A stretch of 64,000 bases of DNA, from NCBI GenBank assembly GCA_003342815.1, contig PTEX01000131.1:705640-769639 (forward strand), read 5' to 3'. A program made the position numbers and the translations under genes. Shown piece after piece: positions 24,976 to 43,305 of the stretch. This DNA comes from Eudromia elegans. Its lineage: Eukaryota > Chordata > Aves > Tinamiformes > Tinamidae. Numbering within the stretch: position 1 is the first letter of the stretch; every line of letters starts with the position of its first letter. Below the pieces are notes generated by a model. That model searched no databases and had not been told where the DNA came from. It worked only from the letters and a program-made list of their open reading frames with translations.

Positions 24976-25100
24976 CTGGACATCTATACAGCTTTCTTGC
25001 CTGTGCAATATCTCCTTTACTTAGGCGAGTACGTTGGCCAATGGCAGGTCGTATACCATTATCATCACGGGAAGGGAGAATGGTATCCAGAAACATGCCC
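24976..25100 (-). CDS. TLL1: TLL1 exon 8: end of astacin protease domain
   Basis: 125 bp: one base completes Arg, 41 codons, one base over. It encodes [18 protein letters not shown], then [22 protein letters not shown], the C-terminal helix of the astacin fold with the Cys that pairs back inside the domain. The end YRCP leads straight into CUB1. Acceptor TTTTTTAG, donor GTATTG. Long plus-strand frames over this exon are antisense shadows. Confidence 0.97.
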
Positions 25101-29146
<4,046 letters not shown>

Positions 29147-29435
29147 TCAGTTCAATTCAGGAAATTCAGTTAAAACCTGTTGGAAGATAAAGTGTTTTAA
29201 AACAACAGCAGAACGACTCATCAGACAACATATTCAATCCCACAGGCTCTAGATATAGTGCTAGAACAACCACTTAAAAGCTGTTATTCATATCTAATGA
29301 AAGGCTCACGCATAATGCACTGACATTTTTTTAGCTCAAGGCTTCCTACAAGCTGCTGGTTACAATCACTAGAAACGTCACAGGTAGCCTTGATTTCGGC
29401 GTGACACAGGAACTTCCCCCAGAGAATCCATAGCG

Positions 29436-29565
29436 CTGAGGTTAGCTGTGACCGGCGCTCCTCCCCAGCCGCACCGCGCACGGGTCCCGCACGGCCGCCC
29501 CGCGTGCCCAAGAGCTGCACGCGGCTGGGACCGCAAGGGGCGGGCAGGGGCACGGTTTGGTTGTG
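29436..29565. promoter_or_regulatory. CpG-rich islet in intron 5
   Basis: About 16 CpG dinucleotides in roughly 115 bp and very high GC, in an intron that is otherwise AT-rich and CpG-poor. It sits about 340 bp upstream (in gene sense) of exon 6. It contains GGGGCGGG, an SP1-type GC box. It is too short for a formal CpG island. Could be an internal promoter, an enhancer or only a GC-biased patch. Confidence 0.4.
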
Positions 29566-32439
29566 CCAGGCTTCTCCTGCGGGTCTTGACGTGCCCTCAC
29601 AGACTCACCATCACTCTGCGCTCATTTTTGCTTGACTTAGATCTTCAAGGTCACCTTACTTCCTTATGTCTATTTATAAAATTAGAACAGTGCAAGGGTA
29701 GCCTTTTAAAAGATTCACTTAACATAGTGATGGAAATACAAAAAAAATCCTGAATGATATGTAAAATTCTGTGATGCCACTGCACCAAACCTCCTCATTC
29801 TGATTTTTGCTCTGAATAGGAGTGATATGCAACGTTATCCACAACAACTGTAGTTTCCATATCAGCAAGCTATGTTGCTCTGCAGATCAGTGTACCATTT
29901 CTTCTCCCACTCTTCTCTTCTTGCAGTAGGAACCTTAGTCCCATAAAATCATGTTTTCAGGAAAAAATAAACAAAATGCCTCACCTAAGACTGCTCCCAT
30001 ATTTCATTCCTGCTTTCACAATTCCAACAGAAATTTATGAAACATAGGTGCCTTTTTTATCATTCATACTGTCAGGATTTGAGATGCCTACTTTTTGGTT
30101 AGAAAAAAAAGTCTGTTGCCAACACTAGCAAAGGGGAGAAGGGCAAGTAAAGCAAATCCTAAATAAATGGAAAGCAATTTTAAATTTAATAAACCAATTT
30201 CTGTAACCTCTGCAGATCTTAAAAATTTCAAGTCAGCATTATAGTCCCAAGTAAGAGATTGCTTTCCTATGTCTCCTTCACAACTCTGCAGTCAGGTGGA
30301 GTACAGTAACACCCTCCTCCTCCACTTAAAAAAAAAGAAATAAGCAGATTTTCTGATGCAATATTTATATAGTAAAATATACTTGGTCCTTAAGGAGGTT
30401 GATGCTAGTGTGGAGCAGGATCCTATCCATCGTCTGCTTCTATAGCAGATTCACAAGAGCAAAGGCAAATCATATTCTACAGATGTCAACATTTGCTCTT
30501 CCTCCCATTCATCTTTTCCCTTTCAGGGGTTTTCGGTTGTTTTGGTACATGGCTGGTGAGCCAGTCTTGGTTGTTCTTTGCTAATTTGTCTAATAGAGAC
30601 AGAATTTTAAAACCATCACCCGTGGAGATCAGAGGAATACCAGCAGGGCAATTTATCCCCTAACACCTGTCCTCAGCCAGCGCCCTCAAAAGCGTACTGC
30701 TTTGGCACCGATAGTTACAACCAAGGATGGACAGGCCCCACGAGAGATAGCAATGGTTTAAAATTATAACATCACACAATTCATTTTATGCAAGATATGT
30801 TAACACTCCGGGGGGGCTTGCATCAAAAATTTTGGACCTGCTTTGAAAGCGCTGTCAGAAAAATTACCGTTCACATTACAACCATTCCTCGCTATCTCAG
30901 CCAGTTCCTAAGCATTCCTGCCCTCAGAATAGGTTAACCCTTCCCTTTCTTTAGGTAGCCTCACGGGTAAGCAAGAAGCACCGTTCCCTAGGCCACGGTG
31001 CAGAACCGGCCTCAGCGCTCCGGCTGGGCAGTACTGTGTTCCTCACACTTCAGATGACCTTCCCGAGCTACCTTTTAATGATTTCCTGTGGCAGATCTCT
31101 TCAAGGAGGCATAAAAGCAAGGGCAGCATGCTACAAAATTCTGTGCCACCCTCAATGTTCTAAGTTTGTGGGGTACCACACTAAACTGGAGCAAAAGAAA
31201 CTAAAGAACACCCTTAGATTTCCTCCACAACACACAAACTGTAATGATACATAGTATTTACAGCATTAATACTGTACTAAGACATTCATAAGTACTGATA
31301 TAAGCAATATTAATGAAAATATTACTGTAGAATGTACTCTAAAAGTACAGCATAAATGGCAAAAAGGAGCAACAGATTGCAGAAATTAAATTAGAATAAA
31401 ATTTGAGAGCAGTAATCCCATTTTATCACACAATTCCGCAGTGGATCTCACCTTTGCACCTGACCCGCTGACACGGCTGTACTTAACATATTTTTCAGAC
31501 TGCATGTTTGCAGAATAAATATTTATGTCTACCGTGAATATGCAAACATAATTAAAGCAATACAGATATTTCCAACATCCTTTTTACGTAGGTGTTTATC
31601 TCTTACTAGTCACTCAACTGTATGAATATCTTTCTAATGTGCAGCAAAAAAAAAAAAAAAAGTAGCACGGTTCGCATTCTTACTCATTCAAACTCAGTTT
31701 GAGGAAAAAGTTCTTTGTAAAAAATGATTTGGATTGGTAAGGAGTTTTGCTGATTTGGCTTTTTTAAATCATGTACACCGTGTTACTTACTGTCCTACCA
31801 TGTTAGGGTGGGGAGGCTGGGGCATCAAGCTTTGTACTCTGAGCCCAAGGCAGTGAAATTTGCAGCAGCTCCTCATTCTCAGAAAAGTTCATTCATTTAA
31901 AAGGCCCTGCAAGGAAATTCTGCCCTCAGTACAGAGCTCCCGATTCTTTATCACAGGCCATTATATATATGGGATAAAGCTGTCAAACACAGTGCTAGGT
32001 CCCAGATCTTTTAGAAATCATTGGGCCTTGTCCTTGAACACCTGGAGGTAAGGGCAAACATGTAGAATTTGCCTCAATCTCTACAGAAAGCCATGGTAGG
32101 AAACACTGAAAGATTGGATGAAGGAATACACCGTCTGTGAAAATGCTGCCATCTCCACACTGGTAAAACTTAATTACCGAGTTACAGCTCCCTGCCTGTG
32201 TAAAGGACATGTACATTGTAGGAATTATACTCCGGAGGCCTGGACTTGAGCAAAGAGACAAACTGTGCTGCGAAGCCTTGATGGTACTTTCAGGAACAGC
32301 ACAGCGTAGGATGCAGGCAGTGGGTGAAAACACACACTACAGGCTGCTCCATGAATCTGACTGGCTTTCAAAAACAAATGCTTTGCAAAACCCAAGATTT
32401 TTTAAAAAAAATAGGATTATAACTTAAATTAGAAATATC

Positions 32440-32525
32440 TAATTTAAAATTAGACTGGAGGAGACCTCAGAAGCCCTCTAGCCCAATCTCCCAGTCAAAG
32501 CAAGGTCAGATATCCTGAAAACTAC
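32440..32525 (-). mobile_element. Old CR1 3' end scrap, minus orientation
   Basis: The plus strand reads AGACTGGAGGAGACCTCAGA and then CCCTCTAGCCCAATCTCCC and CAAAGCAAGGTCAGA. This follows the reverse complement of a CR1 3' UTR (TTGGAAGGGACCTCTGGAGG type, then TCTAGTCCAA and AAAGCAGGGTCA). Diverged and short. Confidence 0.6.
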
Positions 32526-33138
32526 CTGCAAGAATTCCAAACCTTTAACCTTCAAACTATCCGAATACAACACACAGGGCTGCAGCACAATGGGCTGGTG
32601 AAAATACAGGGATGGAAACTACAGCGCTCTGAAAAGTGAGACCAACTCTTTCAGCACCTAACAGGTTAAACACTTCTGCTGACTCTTCAAGTTTACAACC
32701 ATATGGAAATGCTGCAGAGAATAATTGCAATGCAGAACTAAAGGCCATCCATCAATATTTACAGTTTAAGGCAAATCAATAGAGTAGTAAGTCTGTGGGT
32801 TGTAAAATAGCTAAGTACATTAAAGCTATTGAAAATGTATTATGTTACTTACTTCATATGCAGTACATGTTTTAATTAGCTAAGATGTAGATGGTGGCTT
32901 AAAAATGTCCATAGGTTTTCAAAGAAAAATTTTGCACAGCAATAATTTGGAGAAACGTGATGGAGAAAAATGAAAAAGGGAAAAATAACAAATAATTCAA
33001 TTACCCACTACGATTTCTACAGCTCTGCTTTTCTGGCCACTGTTCACTATAAAAGCAAAACCAAACCCTGTCTGTTTCTTTCCTTTTTAACTTTATTTTG
33101 ACCAGGACTTATATAATCTCTTAAAATTAAGCACTGTC

Positions 33139-33160
33139 ATGGTCAGGCAATGGTCAGGCA
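33139..33160. repeat. 11-bp perfect tandem repeat, two copies
   Basis: ATGGTCAGGCA occurs twice in a row (33139-33149 and 33150-33160). Small local duplication in intron 5. Confidence 0.9.
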
Positions 33161-34041
33161 ATAGCTGTAAAATGAAGGCAGAATGAGAGCATGGCTAGTA
33201 CAGCACATTAGCTTCCTAAGAAAAGCAGTTTTGTTGTTATTATGAAAGTATGTAAACGTGTTAAGTAGGAAATTGACCAGTTTACACAATGCCAATTACC
33301 AAAAAAGATAATTGTTTGTTTTTATTTTTAAAAAACGAGAGGTGCAAAAGGTCACCTCTAAGCTTTAGAAGGTATTCCACAAAAATTTGTAGGTCATTTC
33401 AAAGATCATTTCACATCTAATTTTTGTGCTCACACAAAGAAGTTAGGCATTTTCAAGTCTGGCTAGTGATTTTGGCTGCCTGATCTGGCGTGGTTAAAAG
33501 ATGTTTTGTTTTATGGAAGAAAAAAGATAACTGAAATCTTTTATGAGTTATTCCTTTAGGATATGTGAGCCTGAACACTGAAAACACAACATATTTAGAA
33601 TTACTAATTATTTTTAAAATTTTTTAGACTAGTCTAAATGTTTCTCTCCTGACAGAATACTCATACGTTAGAATCATTTGAAAGGGTCATTGTGTATTTA
33701 AACGTAAAGTTAAACTGTAAATAATCTATGTTCAGAGAGCATACAGGCTTATTTAAAAAGCAAACAAATGCCCATCTGAATACGGCCATTTCCTTACACT
33801 AGTTGCTTGCTTTCAAATACTTCACAGATATTACAGACCAATTCCTTGACTATTCTTTCCAATTCAATGAAAATTAGAAGCCACCAACACTGAGCCTTAA
33901 AATAGCAGCAACATGCACGGGTAGAGGGTCATTAGGATTTGCCAGGTCGAGTGTCCTGCCAAGCACATCAGCCTCATCCAATTAAGCGACAAGATTCAAA
34001 TCACTTCAATGACTGCCCTGAGTCAAAGGGCGAGGAAGGCT

Positions 34042-34058
34042 GAAATAAATAAATAAAT
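34042..34058. repeat. (AAAT)n microsatellite
   Basis: About four AAAT units in intron 5. Confidence 0.8.
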
Positions 34059-36169
34059 CCCTGAAATAAATTAATTTGTAACATCTTGGGTCTGACAACA
34101 TTCCCAGGTGTGTTTGGCAGAAGGCCAAGACTTCTCTGTGCTGTGTGAGCACTTGTCAGGCTCCTTAAATTGAGTCAACTGGCAGACTTTAAAGCTCCTA
34201 ATCTCTTTAATCTTTATTGCACTGGACAGCAGTTAGAGACAGTAACTATTTATGAATCTCTAATTCCATTTAATCAGTCCAGCTGATCGATGATGTTGAG
34301 CAAAGGAAAAGAACAGACTGGGAGAAAGTGAAATGACTAGAACAATACATTCCTTCTTTCAAGTAATAATATTTCACAGCCACTGTCTGAAACCTTCCTA
34401 AATCAATATGACAGAAGAAAGAGACGGTGGGGTCGCTGCTGCACATTTTTTAAAGCTGCACTCTTCAAAACGTGATCAAGTTTCTTACAGAATAACACCA
34501 TCAGTTTGCCACGGCAGCAACTGCGCCAAGTCCCGAATGAAAAGCTATGCAGAGCTTCGTAAACCTGCTAGCACAAATACTGTCGCCCCCAGGTTACATG
34601 AAAGAAAGCAAATCTCAAAACTGATGAACATGATCTCACTGAAGAAGCAGGTTAAAAAAAAAATAAACAAACACTTTTTTTTCTTTTGAAAACAATGTCT
34701 TTCTATCACCAGTCTTTCCATATCAGGAGAGGTTTTTGGCCTATGACCCAGCTTGGGTAACTTGCTTATTGTCAGGGATCAGTGGAGCGGCCCAATGCTA
34801 CAATTTGCTGTCCTGAAAGGACCTGACTGGTGGCAGCTACTGCGTCTTCAAGGGCTCACTGCAGATTATCACCTGAACATCACAAAGAACAGTCAGTTAA
34901 GTCATTCCTCAGTTAACAGTTCCCTATCCCAGTATATCAACAAAATCATCCTCACAAGATATAGTTTATATTAAAATTATATTGAGTGCCAAGGGCAGTA
35001 AGAACATCAGCAGCTACCACCTGACAGCACGAATCAGCTCTAGTGCCCCAGATTAATATAATTCTCAACTTCTTTTCCTTCCATAAGGCTGAGCACCTTG
35101 TGGAACAGGTAATCCTTTTTTAAAGCTAAAGAACACTACAAAAGCATACCTTGGGCAAGGAATTCACCTTTTTCACTGACTTCAAGAACCTATCTGTGAT
35201 GTCTACTTAACATACTAGTAAGTTCAAACAAGGTTAACACGTTCAGAAGTCATTCAGTCTACAATGTTTGGAGAAGCCCATGAAAGAGATTTGACTCTTC
35301 TCCATCTCGGACAGCTTTCTCAAATACTCCTGCAAGGGGAAATCATCAGTGACTGTAATAAGTCATGTAAAGTTTGTCATAAAAAGTACTTAAGTCCTTT
35401 GGTGAAGAATAAGAATTGCCACAAAGTCAGATCAAAGGCCTGCTGGGAGCCCAGAACAATATGACTAATTTCTCCTTTTTAGTCTCACTAAACAAAAAGA
35501 GTTTGATCTTTTGCTCAGTCATATTTATTAAGAGCTTGTGACTAAAGGCCATTGCAGTTTGCTGACCCCTTTTTTTTTTACTTTGCCTAGAGAAACATAC
35601 TTTATCAATGTACTGGTGGGATGGAAGACACATAAGCATAAGGCGGTAGCAGAAAACGAGGCATGTTTTAAACCTGTTTATAGACTAAAGTTTTTATTGT
35701 CCTAATAAACTAGCTGCATAAATACTTGCTATAGTAGATGCTATAAAAAAATAAAATAAACAAACGACCCTTTTAACACAGTATACTTAATCTCACACCT
35801 GCAATGAGTGGATGGATGCAAATGACTATCAAGTAGCTATAAACTGATCCAACTGCATAGTTAGCTTCAGCTGTACTAAGAAACAATATTTTAGAAGTAA
35901 ATACGGAATTGTTCAGTGTCCTCAGATGTGCAAAATATTGCACATACCAGATGGAGAACCGTTCTGCAGAAACAATTCTGGAGCCTACTATGAATCACAA
36001 ACCGATGGATAGGAGCTGAAAATAGCAGGTTGTGGAGAAGCAGCCAGACAGCATGTTTATGGGCATAAGCGTACGGATCTGTGAATCAGCTCCTGCACCG
36101 CAGCAGCACAGGCAACGCTTCATGTGGACAAGTACGTCCCAGTCTTGATTCTCATTTCCAAGAATCTTA

Positions 36170-36405
36170 AGGCGAACAAGTGTGATCAGCAGCCTAGCAG
36201 GCACGACGTCCAGGAAAGATTATAGGAATTCGGGGTTGTCTAGCCTAAAGACAGTGAAACTGAGGGTGCAATAAGACAGTAACAGTCTCAGAGTACACAC
36301 TGGACTCCTTCAGAAAAGAAAAGGAGTAAGTTGTTTTCCATGTCCATGCTGAACAGGACGAGAAGATAGTGTGCTTCAACTGCAGCAAGAAAAACCTATT
36401 TTAGT
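36170..36405 (+). mobile_element. Degenerate CR1 LINE fragment, plus orientation
   Basis: Several blocks follow CR1 order: GTGATCAGCAGCCTAGCAGG (CR1 ATGATCAGAGGGCTGGAGCA), GAATTCGGGGTTGTCTAGCC (GAGTTGGGGCTGTTCAGCCT), and GAACAGGACGAGAAGATAGT (GGACAGGACGAGAGGAAATG). Old copy with many changes; ends uncertain. Confidence 0.6.
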
Positions 36406-36929
36406 TATTAAAAATTTCTCCCCACTTCTCCTACATTAAGGATACTGAAACAATATCTTTCCTATGAGACTGTCAAGTATCCGTTTCTGCAGATTTTTAA
36501 AATCAAATTAGACCAGTCTATAAGAGCAATTACATGAGTATAGCCGTTTCTGTCTTAGGCATAAGACATACTTCTGAGACCCTTTGCAGTCCTGTGGGTC
36601 TATGAAAATCAAAACTTTTCACTCATTCATGGCTGATATATAAACTCTGAACATTACTAAACCCACGTGTCTATCCCTGATACCAGCTGCTGTATTTTAA
36701 GCATGTTTTTTTTTTTCCACAGCTTTCCCTGATGAGCTTTCCATGAACTGTTACAAGTAGTAATATGTTAGGATCCTTCAAATCTATTCTTGATGTTTAC
36801 AGAGGCTGGATAACACTTTGCACGCTGGTGTCTTCACGCTGTCGCCTCAGACATCCCCAGATCCAGCCACCTGAATTTCCCACGTGTGGTCGCAACCCAC
36901 TTTCTGTTTCTCCGCATGTGCCGTGTTTT

Positions 36930-37060
36930 GACCGGGTGCTCTTTGGGGCAGGGTTTATCTTTTTGTTTGTGGTTTGGGCAGCGCCGAGTACAATGGAGTC
37001 TCCCTCGTGTGTGACTGTGAGCTGCCATGGCACTGCAAACAATGTGCTAACAAACCGGCA
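36930..37060 (+). repeat. Unnamed amniote-type interspersed repeat
   Basis: The run CTCTTTGGGGCAGGGTTTAT, then TTTGTTTGTGGTTTGGGCAG, CGCCGAGTACAATGGAGTCT and GTGACTGTGAGCT follows a sequence I recall from many reptile and bird transcripts (CTTTGGGGCAGGGACTGTCT, then GCGCCTAGCACAATGGGGTC and GACTGGGGCTCCTAGG). I cannot name the family. Open frames on both strands at 36765-37259 overlap it and are not considered genes. Confidence 0.4.
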
Positions 37061-38067
37061 CGGCGGGGTGCTGTGGGAAAGAGCCGAGATTAATTTCGCT
37101 GTGACTGGCCATGTGTTAGAAAGTGTTTGCAGATGGTTTGATGTCACTTTTTGTCTGCGCTCTTTCCATGGAAAATCCCGCATCAGCATTGTATGGGAGT
37201 GGTTAGCACATAGTAGTCTTCAGTCACTCACAGAAGACACTTTATCTGGCACTTGCTGAAACGGCTCATGGATACAGGACCCCCCCAAAAAACCATTCAA
37301 CTTGTACGCAGCCTGGCTCTGTAATCACCGGCAGATTCACTGCCATGCCTTTCGTCTGCCTAGTATCTGCGACTGCAGGAAATCATCACTATTATCCTCT
37401 GCTTTCTATTTCTCTTCCAATTATTTATCAAAGTTCCTGAAATATAACTTCTGAGTTGCATGGTTACATACGGCCACGCAGGGTCTAAAGAGAAGCCAAA
37501 TAATATGGTGCATTTTCCTAACAGGAGTCCCCAGCAGATGCCCATGGAAGCACAGGAACAGAACAGGCAAAGCAAAGGTGACTCATTTCTTAAAATATCC
37601 TAGAAAGGGGTTTTATTACATAATCCTGTGTTTTCAAAAGAATGCCACAGGTATTTTAAAGACATAGCCCAGGTGAACTCATGGGCTACAGTAAAAAACA
37701 ATCAGATTCATACCCACAGCATGGGGAAGTTAAAATGGTTCTCTGCGCAATCCTATCCCATAGGAATCAAAATAGGCATGCAAAGTGCTCACTAACCAGG
37801 AAATCAGCATGGAAAAGAGCTGCTTACTATAGAGCTTGCATTCCCCACAGAAGGCAGAAGAAGCATTTCCACAAGCAGTGCTCTTGGAAAATGAAGGTGG
37901 CCCTCACAGCAAGTTCACTGCCTACTGCAGAAAATTCAGGATTCCTGGTGGAATAAATTACTAGCATAGCTAATTGGGGCATTTGTAAGCAGACATATCT
38001 GAGGATGGAATGCAGTGATTGACAGAAAACTGCTCTAATGAATAAAAAAACCCTGTTGTGTCCATTT

Positions 38068-38135
38068 TTCCACGTCAGTGACCTGGAAAAAGGAATGCGC
38101 AAAAAGGTCATGAATTTGCTGATTAAACACATCTT
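38068..38135 (+). mobile_element. Possible CR1 scrap (internal ORF2)
   Basis: CGTCAGTGACCTGGAAAAAG and AATTTGCTGATTAAACAC resemble the CR1 ORF2 segment ATCAGTGACCTGGACAAAGG and AAATTTGCTGATGACAC. Very short and diverged, so the call is uncertain. Confidence 0.4.
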
Positions 38136-38584
38136 GACAAGGACAGACAATATAAAATAAGACTTAAAACTCAGAATATGAAGCTGGAAAAGAAATATGG
38201 GAAAAATGTCCATACGCAACTCAACAGTGAACACGTAACACAAAGAAAGCTAAGAATAAATTCTAAGCCTGAAATACATCTAAATCAGAACTTGTAAAAT
38301 ACTAAAAGCATGACAGAAAGCCAAATATAAATATTGTCTCTTAGATATACACATCCATAGGTGCACATATTTGCAAGACAAACTTGCAAACAAAAGCAGG
38401 AGAATTTCAAAAAATCTTCTACACATATTGCAGATTCACCCTGGCCGCCAATAACCTAAAGCCAAACTGAACACAGATATTATTTAAGTATAGCACCTAC
38501 ATTATTTGCTTTCTTCTGTGCTTGCAAAGAAGAGAAAGAGGGCCACGCAGTGCAGGTGGGAGTGCCTGTTTACGTGCGTACTTA

Positions 38585-40688
<2,104 letters not shown>

Positions 40689-40841
40689 CTGTAAAATTTC
40701 CACCTATTACGTATGGAATGACACCCCCTGGCCATATTCTTTCTGTTCGTGACGTAGCAGCTCTGGGAAATCGGTTTTTCTCATTTTTCCCTGAGAATTT
40801 TACAGTCGCTCTTCCTTTAGATGTGTTATTTTGCTCAAAGC
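40689..40841 (-). CDS. TLL1: TLL1 exon 4: end of propeptide and start of protease
   Basis: 153 bp: two bases, 50 codons, one base. It encodes [20 protein letters not shown], then [19 protein letters not shown] and [11 protein letters not shown]. The proprotein-convertase site is RFPR (human RVPR), so the mature enzyme should start [10 protein letters not shown]. The propeptide part ([18 protein letters not shown]) is the most changed stretch; the protease part is essentially invariant. Two sequons are present: NNT in the propeptide and NFT in the protease. Acceptor ATTACAG, donor GTAAGC. A TA/GA simple repeat lies just upstream on the minus strand (40877-40968). Confidence 0.96.
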
Positions 40842-43224
40842 CTGTAATGGTATTTAAAACATGGAATAAGATCATTTTTATATATACAGATACATGTATA
40901 TATACATACATATGTATATATACGTATATATATATGGGGAGGGAGAGAGAGAGAGAGAGCGCGCACACAATTACTTTGCATCAAGTCCAAGTCAGATTAT
41001 TTCTTTATATCCTTTAACAACAGAACACTGCTGTTACACTAAACCTATCACTACTTACTTGGTTTCCTTAGAACTCCTTGAAACAGAGCCTAAATGTTCC
41101 TTTTTCAAATGGACAGGCAGTATATTTCTACATAAATTCAGCACCTTAGACATATCTGTCTGCATAACTGCCTTGGAGTCTTCTCATTTAATAAAAACTA
41201 TTCTTTGAATTTCCATATATATATATACACTATAGATGACATTTCCTGGTCATTTTAGTTTGGGAATTTTTTTTGTGTTTTATATTGTATTTATTTATTT
41301 ATTTTTCAGGACTTCTGATTTTCCAGCAAACAAAAGGACTTTGGGCAGACTTACACCAACAGAGTCAAGGTGTTCATTGCAGCAAAGTCAGGTTAAAAAA
41401 AAACAAGAACAAGCAAACCCAACACTCACAAGTGCTTAAGCATTGTCACAGCAATGGATGACAAAGAGGTCCTGAAACTATACGGTAATCTTATAATTTG
41501 AATTAATTACCATAAAAAAAAAAATATATATTTACAAAAGTAAGTTGCATAAATACAGATAAGTCAGAAGGGACATTTCCCCTGCTGATATCCTTCACCT
41601 GTCACTATTAACAGGAGATAGAGCATTTTCAGACCAAAACGATATGACTTCCATTTCGACAGTAAAGCTACAACACTTTGGGACATGGGCTATATTTTTC
41701 AGCAATGAGATTTTGGAACCCTATGATGCATGGCTTGAATTTCCTTTTCAAGACCAAAGATGTACTGTTTTGAGAGCTCGGTACCCTTATTCTCCCATTA
41801 CAAGTAAATCTCTGTGACTTATTGTGACAAGAGAGGAGGATAAGGACAGATGGGCTAGCAACTGGCTAGCTGGTTTCTTCCAAAGCAACTGCTGAATTAG
41901 CACGAACAATTATGGCAGCCAATTGCAAAGGCAGTCAACGAGTCTCTCTCGGAAGGCCCAGATTCCTACTCCTCATTGAATAGTACCTTCCCTCTATGAG
42001 TATTCCCATTGATATTAATATAAGCTACAGGAAAATACAGGGGGAATGTTTATTGTACATGGGTGGAAAAGACTGACTTTGCGCCAGTTAGCTTAAGGTC
42101 CAATTTAAGTGACATCAGGAATGGTACGGGAAGTTACAAGGTTGTATTAAAAAAACAGACTAGCTGAAATATATGCACTTAGGCAAAGCAAGTAACTTGC
42201 ATTAATAGCATGTTAAAGCAAGTGACCAGCATTAAACAAGGATGTAAACAAGAATTACTTAACACGCAGAAACTTAAACGGGAGAAAAACTATTTTCACA
42301 CTCAGTTCCTTACTGAACCACTGAACATCATAATATGGAAGTTTTACTATTTCCACTTTTTATCTGCTTTATTTTGACCTAGAAGCAGTGAGCAATTTCG
42401 GTCAAATTGCATTAAAAAGGCAGGCAGATATTTATGGAATAATATAATTGTCATCTGTACCTCAAGAACAAAGATTATACATCGGGGCACACCTGCAAAA
42501 GCAGTTACTGTGCCCTGGTTAATTTTACAAGAGACTAAATGATGCACTTCGGTAAATGTTGTATGATTAAAATAGAGTTTTACATATTTCCTTTCTTGAG
42601 GCTGGAGGATTCATGAAATTGAAATGACATCTTTTTGCATCAACTACAATGAATGAATTCAAGGAGAATTAATGGTCTTTTCACTGACGAAGCTCACTGA
42701 ATTGCACTAACATACGGACACAGTATGATTACTCTAAAAATGTGTTTGTCCAGAGTAACACACCACAAATGCTTCACGTGCAGTGTGACTCATCACAGTG
42801 ACCCAAAGGGATCCAAAAAGTACATACCATATGCAGCTATATGCAAAATATCATAACCCTAACCATCCCTATCATATACTTCATCTATATGCAACGTACC
42901 CTAACTGCACTGAAAATACATTATATTGTTAACTAGTGAATTAGAAAGTGTGAGCACCATCACACCCCAAAGTTATAGAACTTTTAAAAAGAATTTTCAA
43001 GCTATGTATGTTGAGCTCCTGGATTTGATGCAGTAAATAAAGCTCTTAGAAAATCAAAAAGAAAAAAAAAGGAAAGAAAAAAAAGGGAGGGCTAGTATTT
43101 TCCTTACTCTTCCTTTGAAAGTTTGTTGATGGTAAAGCGACAGAGAAAATGTTAAAGTACTATCATTGTTAATGTTAGTGATACGTTACATCAAGCAGCC
43201 TGATAATTTAAACAGTAAGAATAC
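40842..43224 (-). other. Intron 3
   Basis: 2.4 kb with a TA/GA simple repeat next to exon 4 (40877-40968), a short TA run at 41214-41229 and a TTTA run near 41289-41304. Otherwise AT-rich and unassigned. Confidence 0.8.
40877..40968. repeat. (TA)n-rich plus (GA)n compound microsatellite
   Basis: TATATACA-type repeats run into TATATATATGGGGAGGGAGA and then about ten GA units and GCGCGCACAC. It lies just 36 bp upstream of the exon 4 acceptor on the gene strand, so length changes could affect that acceptor. Confidence 0.9.
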
Positions 43225-43305
43225 CAGAGCCAAATCTTCGTATCCTCTCTATAAGTTGATAGAGGGCACCTCGTTTTTTTGATATCCCATGTTCTCCAAA
43301 GCCAC
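43225..43305 (-). CDS. TLL1: TLL1 exon 3: propeptide
   Basis: 81 bp, short enough to be missed by simple frame searches. Two bases complete a Gly begun in exon 2, then it encodes [20 protein letters not shown] and IRRFGS, with one base left over. Human TLL1 has [20 protein letters not shown] and IRRIGF as I recall it, so order, length and phase agree. The KKRG and RIRR basic runs belong to the propeptide. Acceptor TTTAAAG, donor GTATTC. Together with exons 2 and 4 it gives an unbroken propeptide end. Confidence 0.93.

Noticed and set aside
29284-29553. CpG islet frame (89 codons, minus) as TLL1 exon 1
   Set aside because: It lies between exons 5 and 6, so cannot be exon 1, and it has no donor that joins exon 6 in phase.
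36765-37259. 164-codon plus-strand frame as a gene
   Set aside because: Overlaps repeat-like sequence and an equally open antisense frame; no recognised domain.
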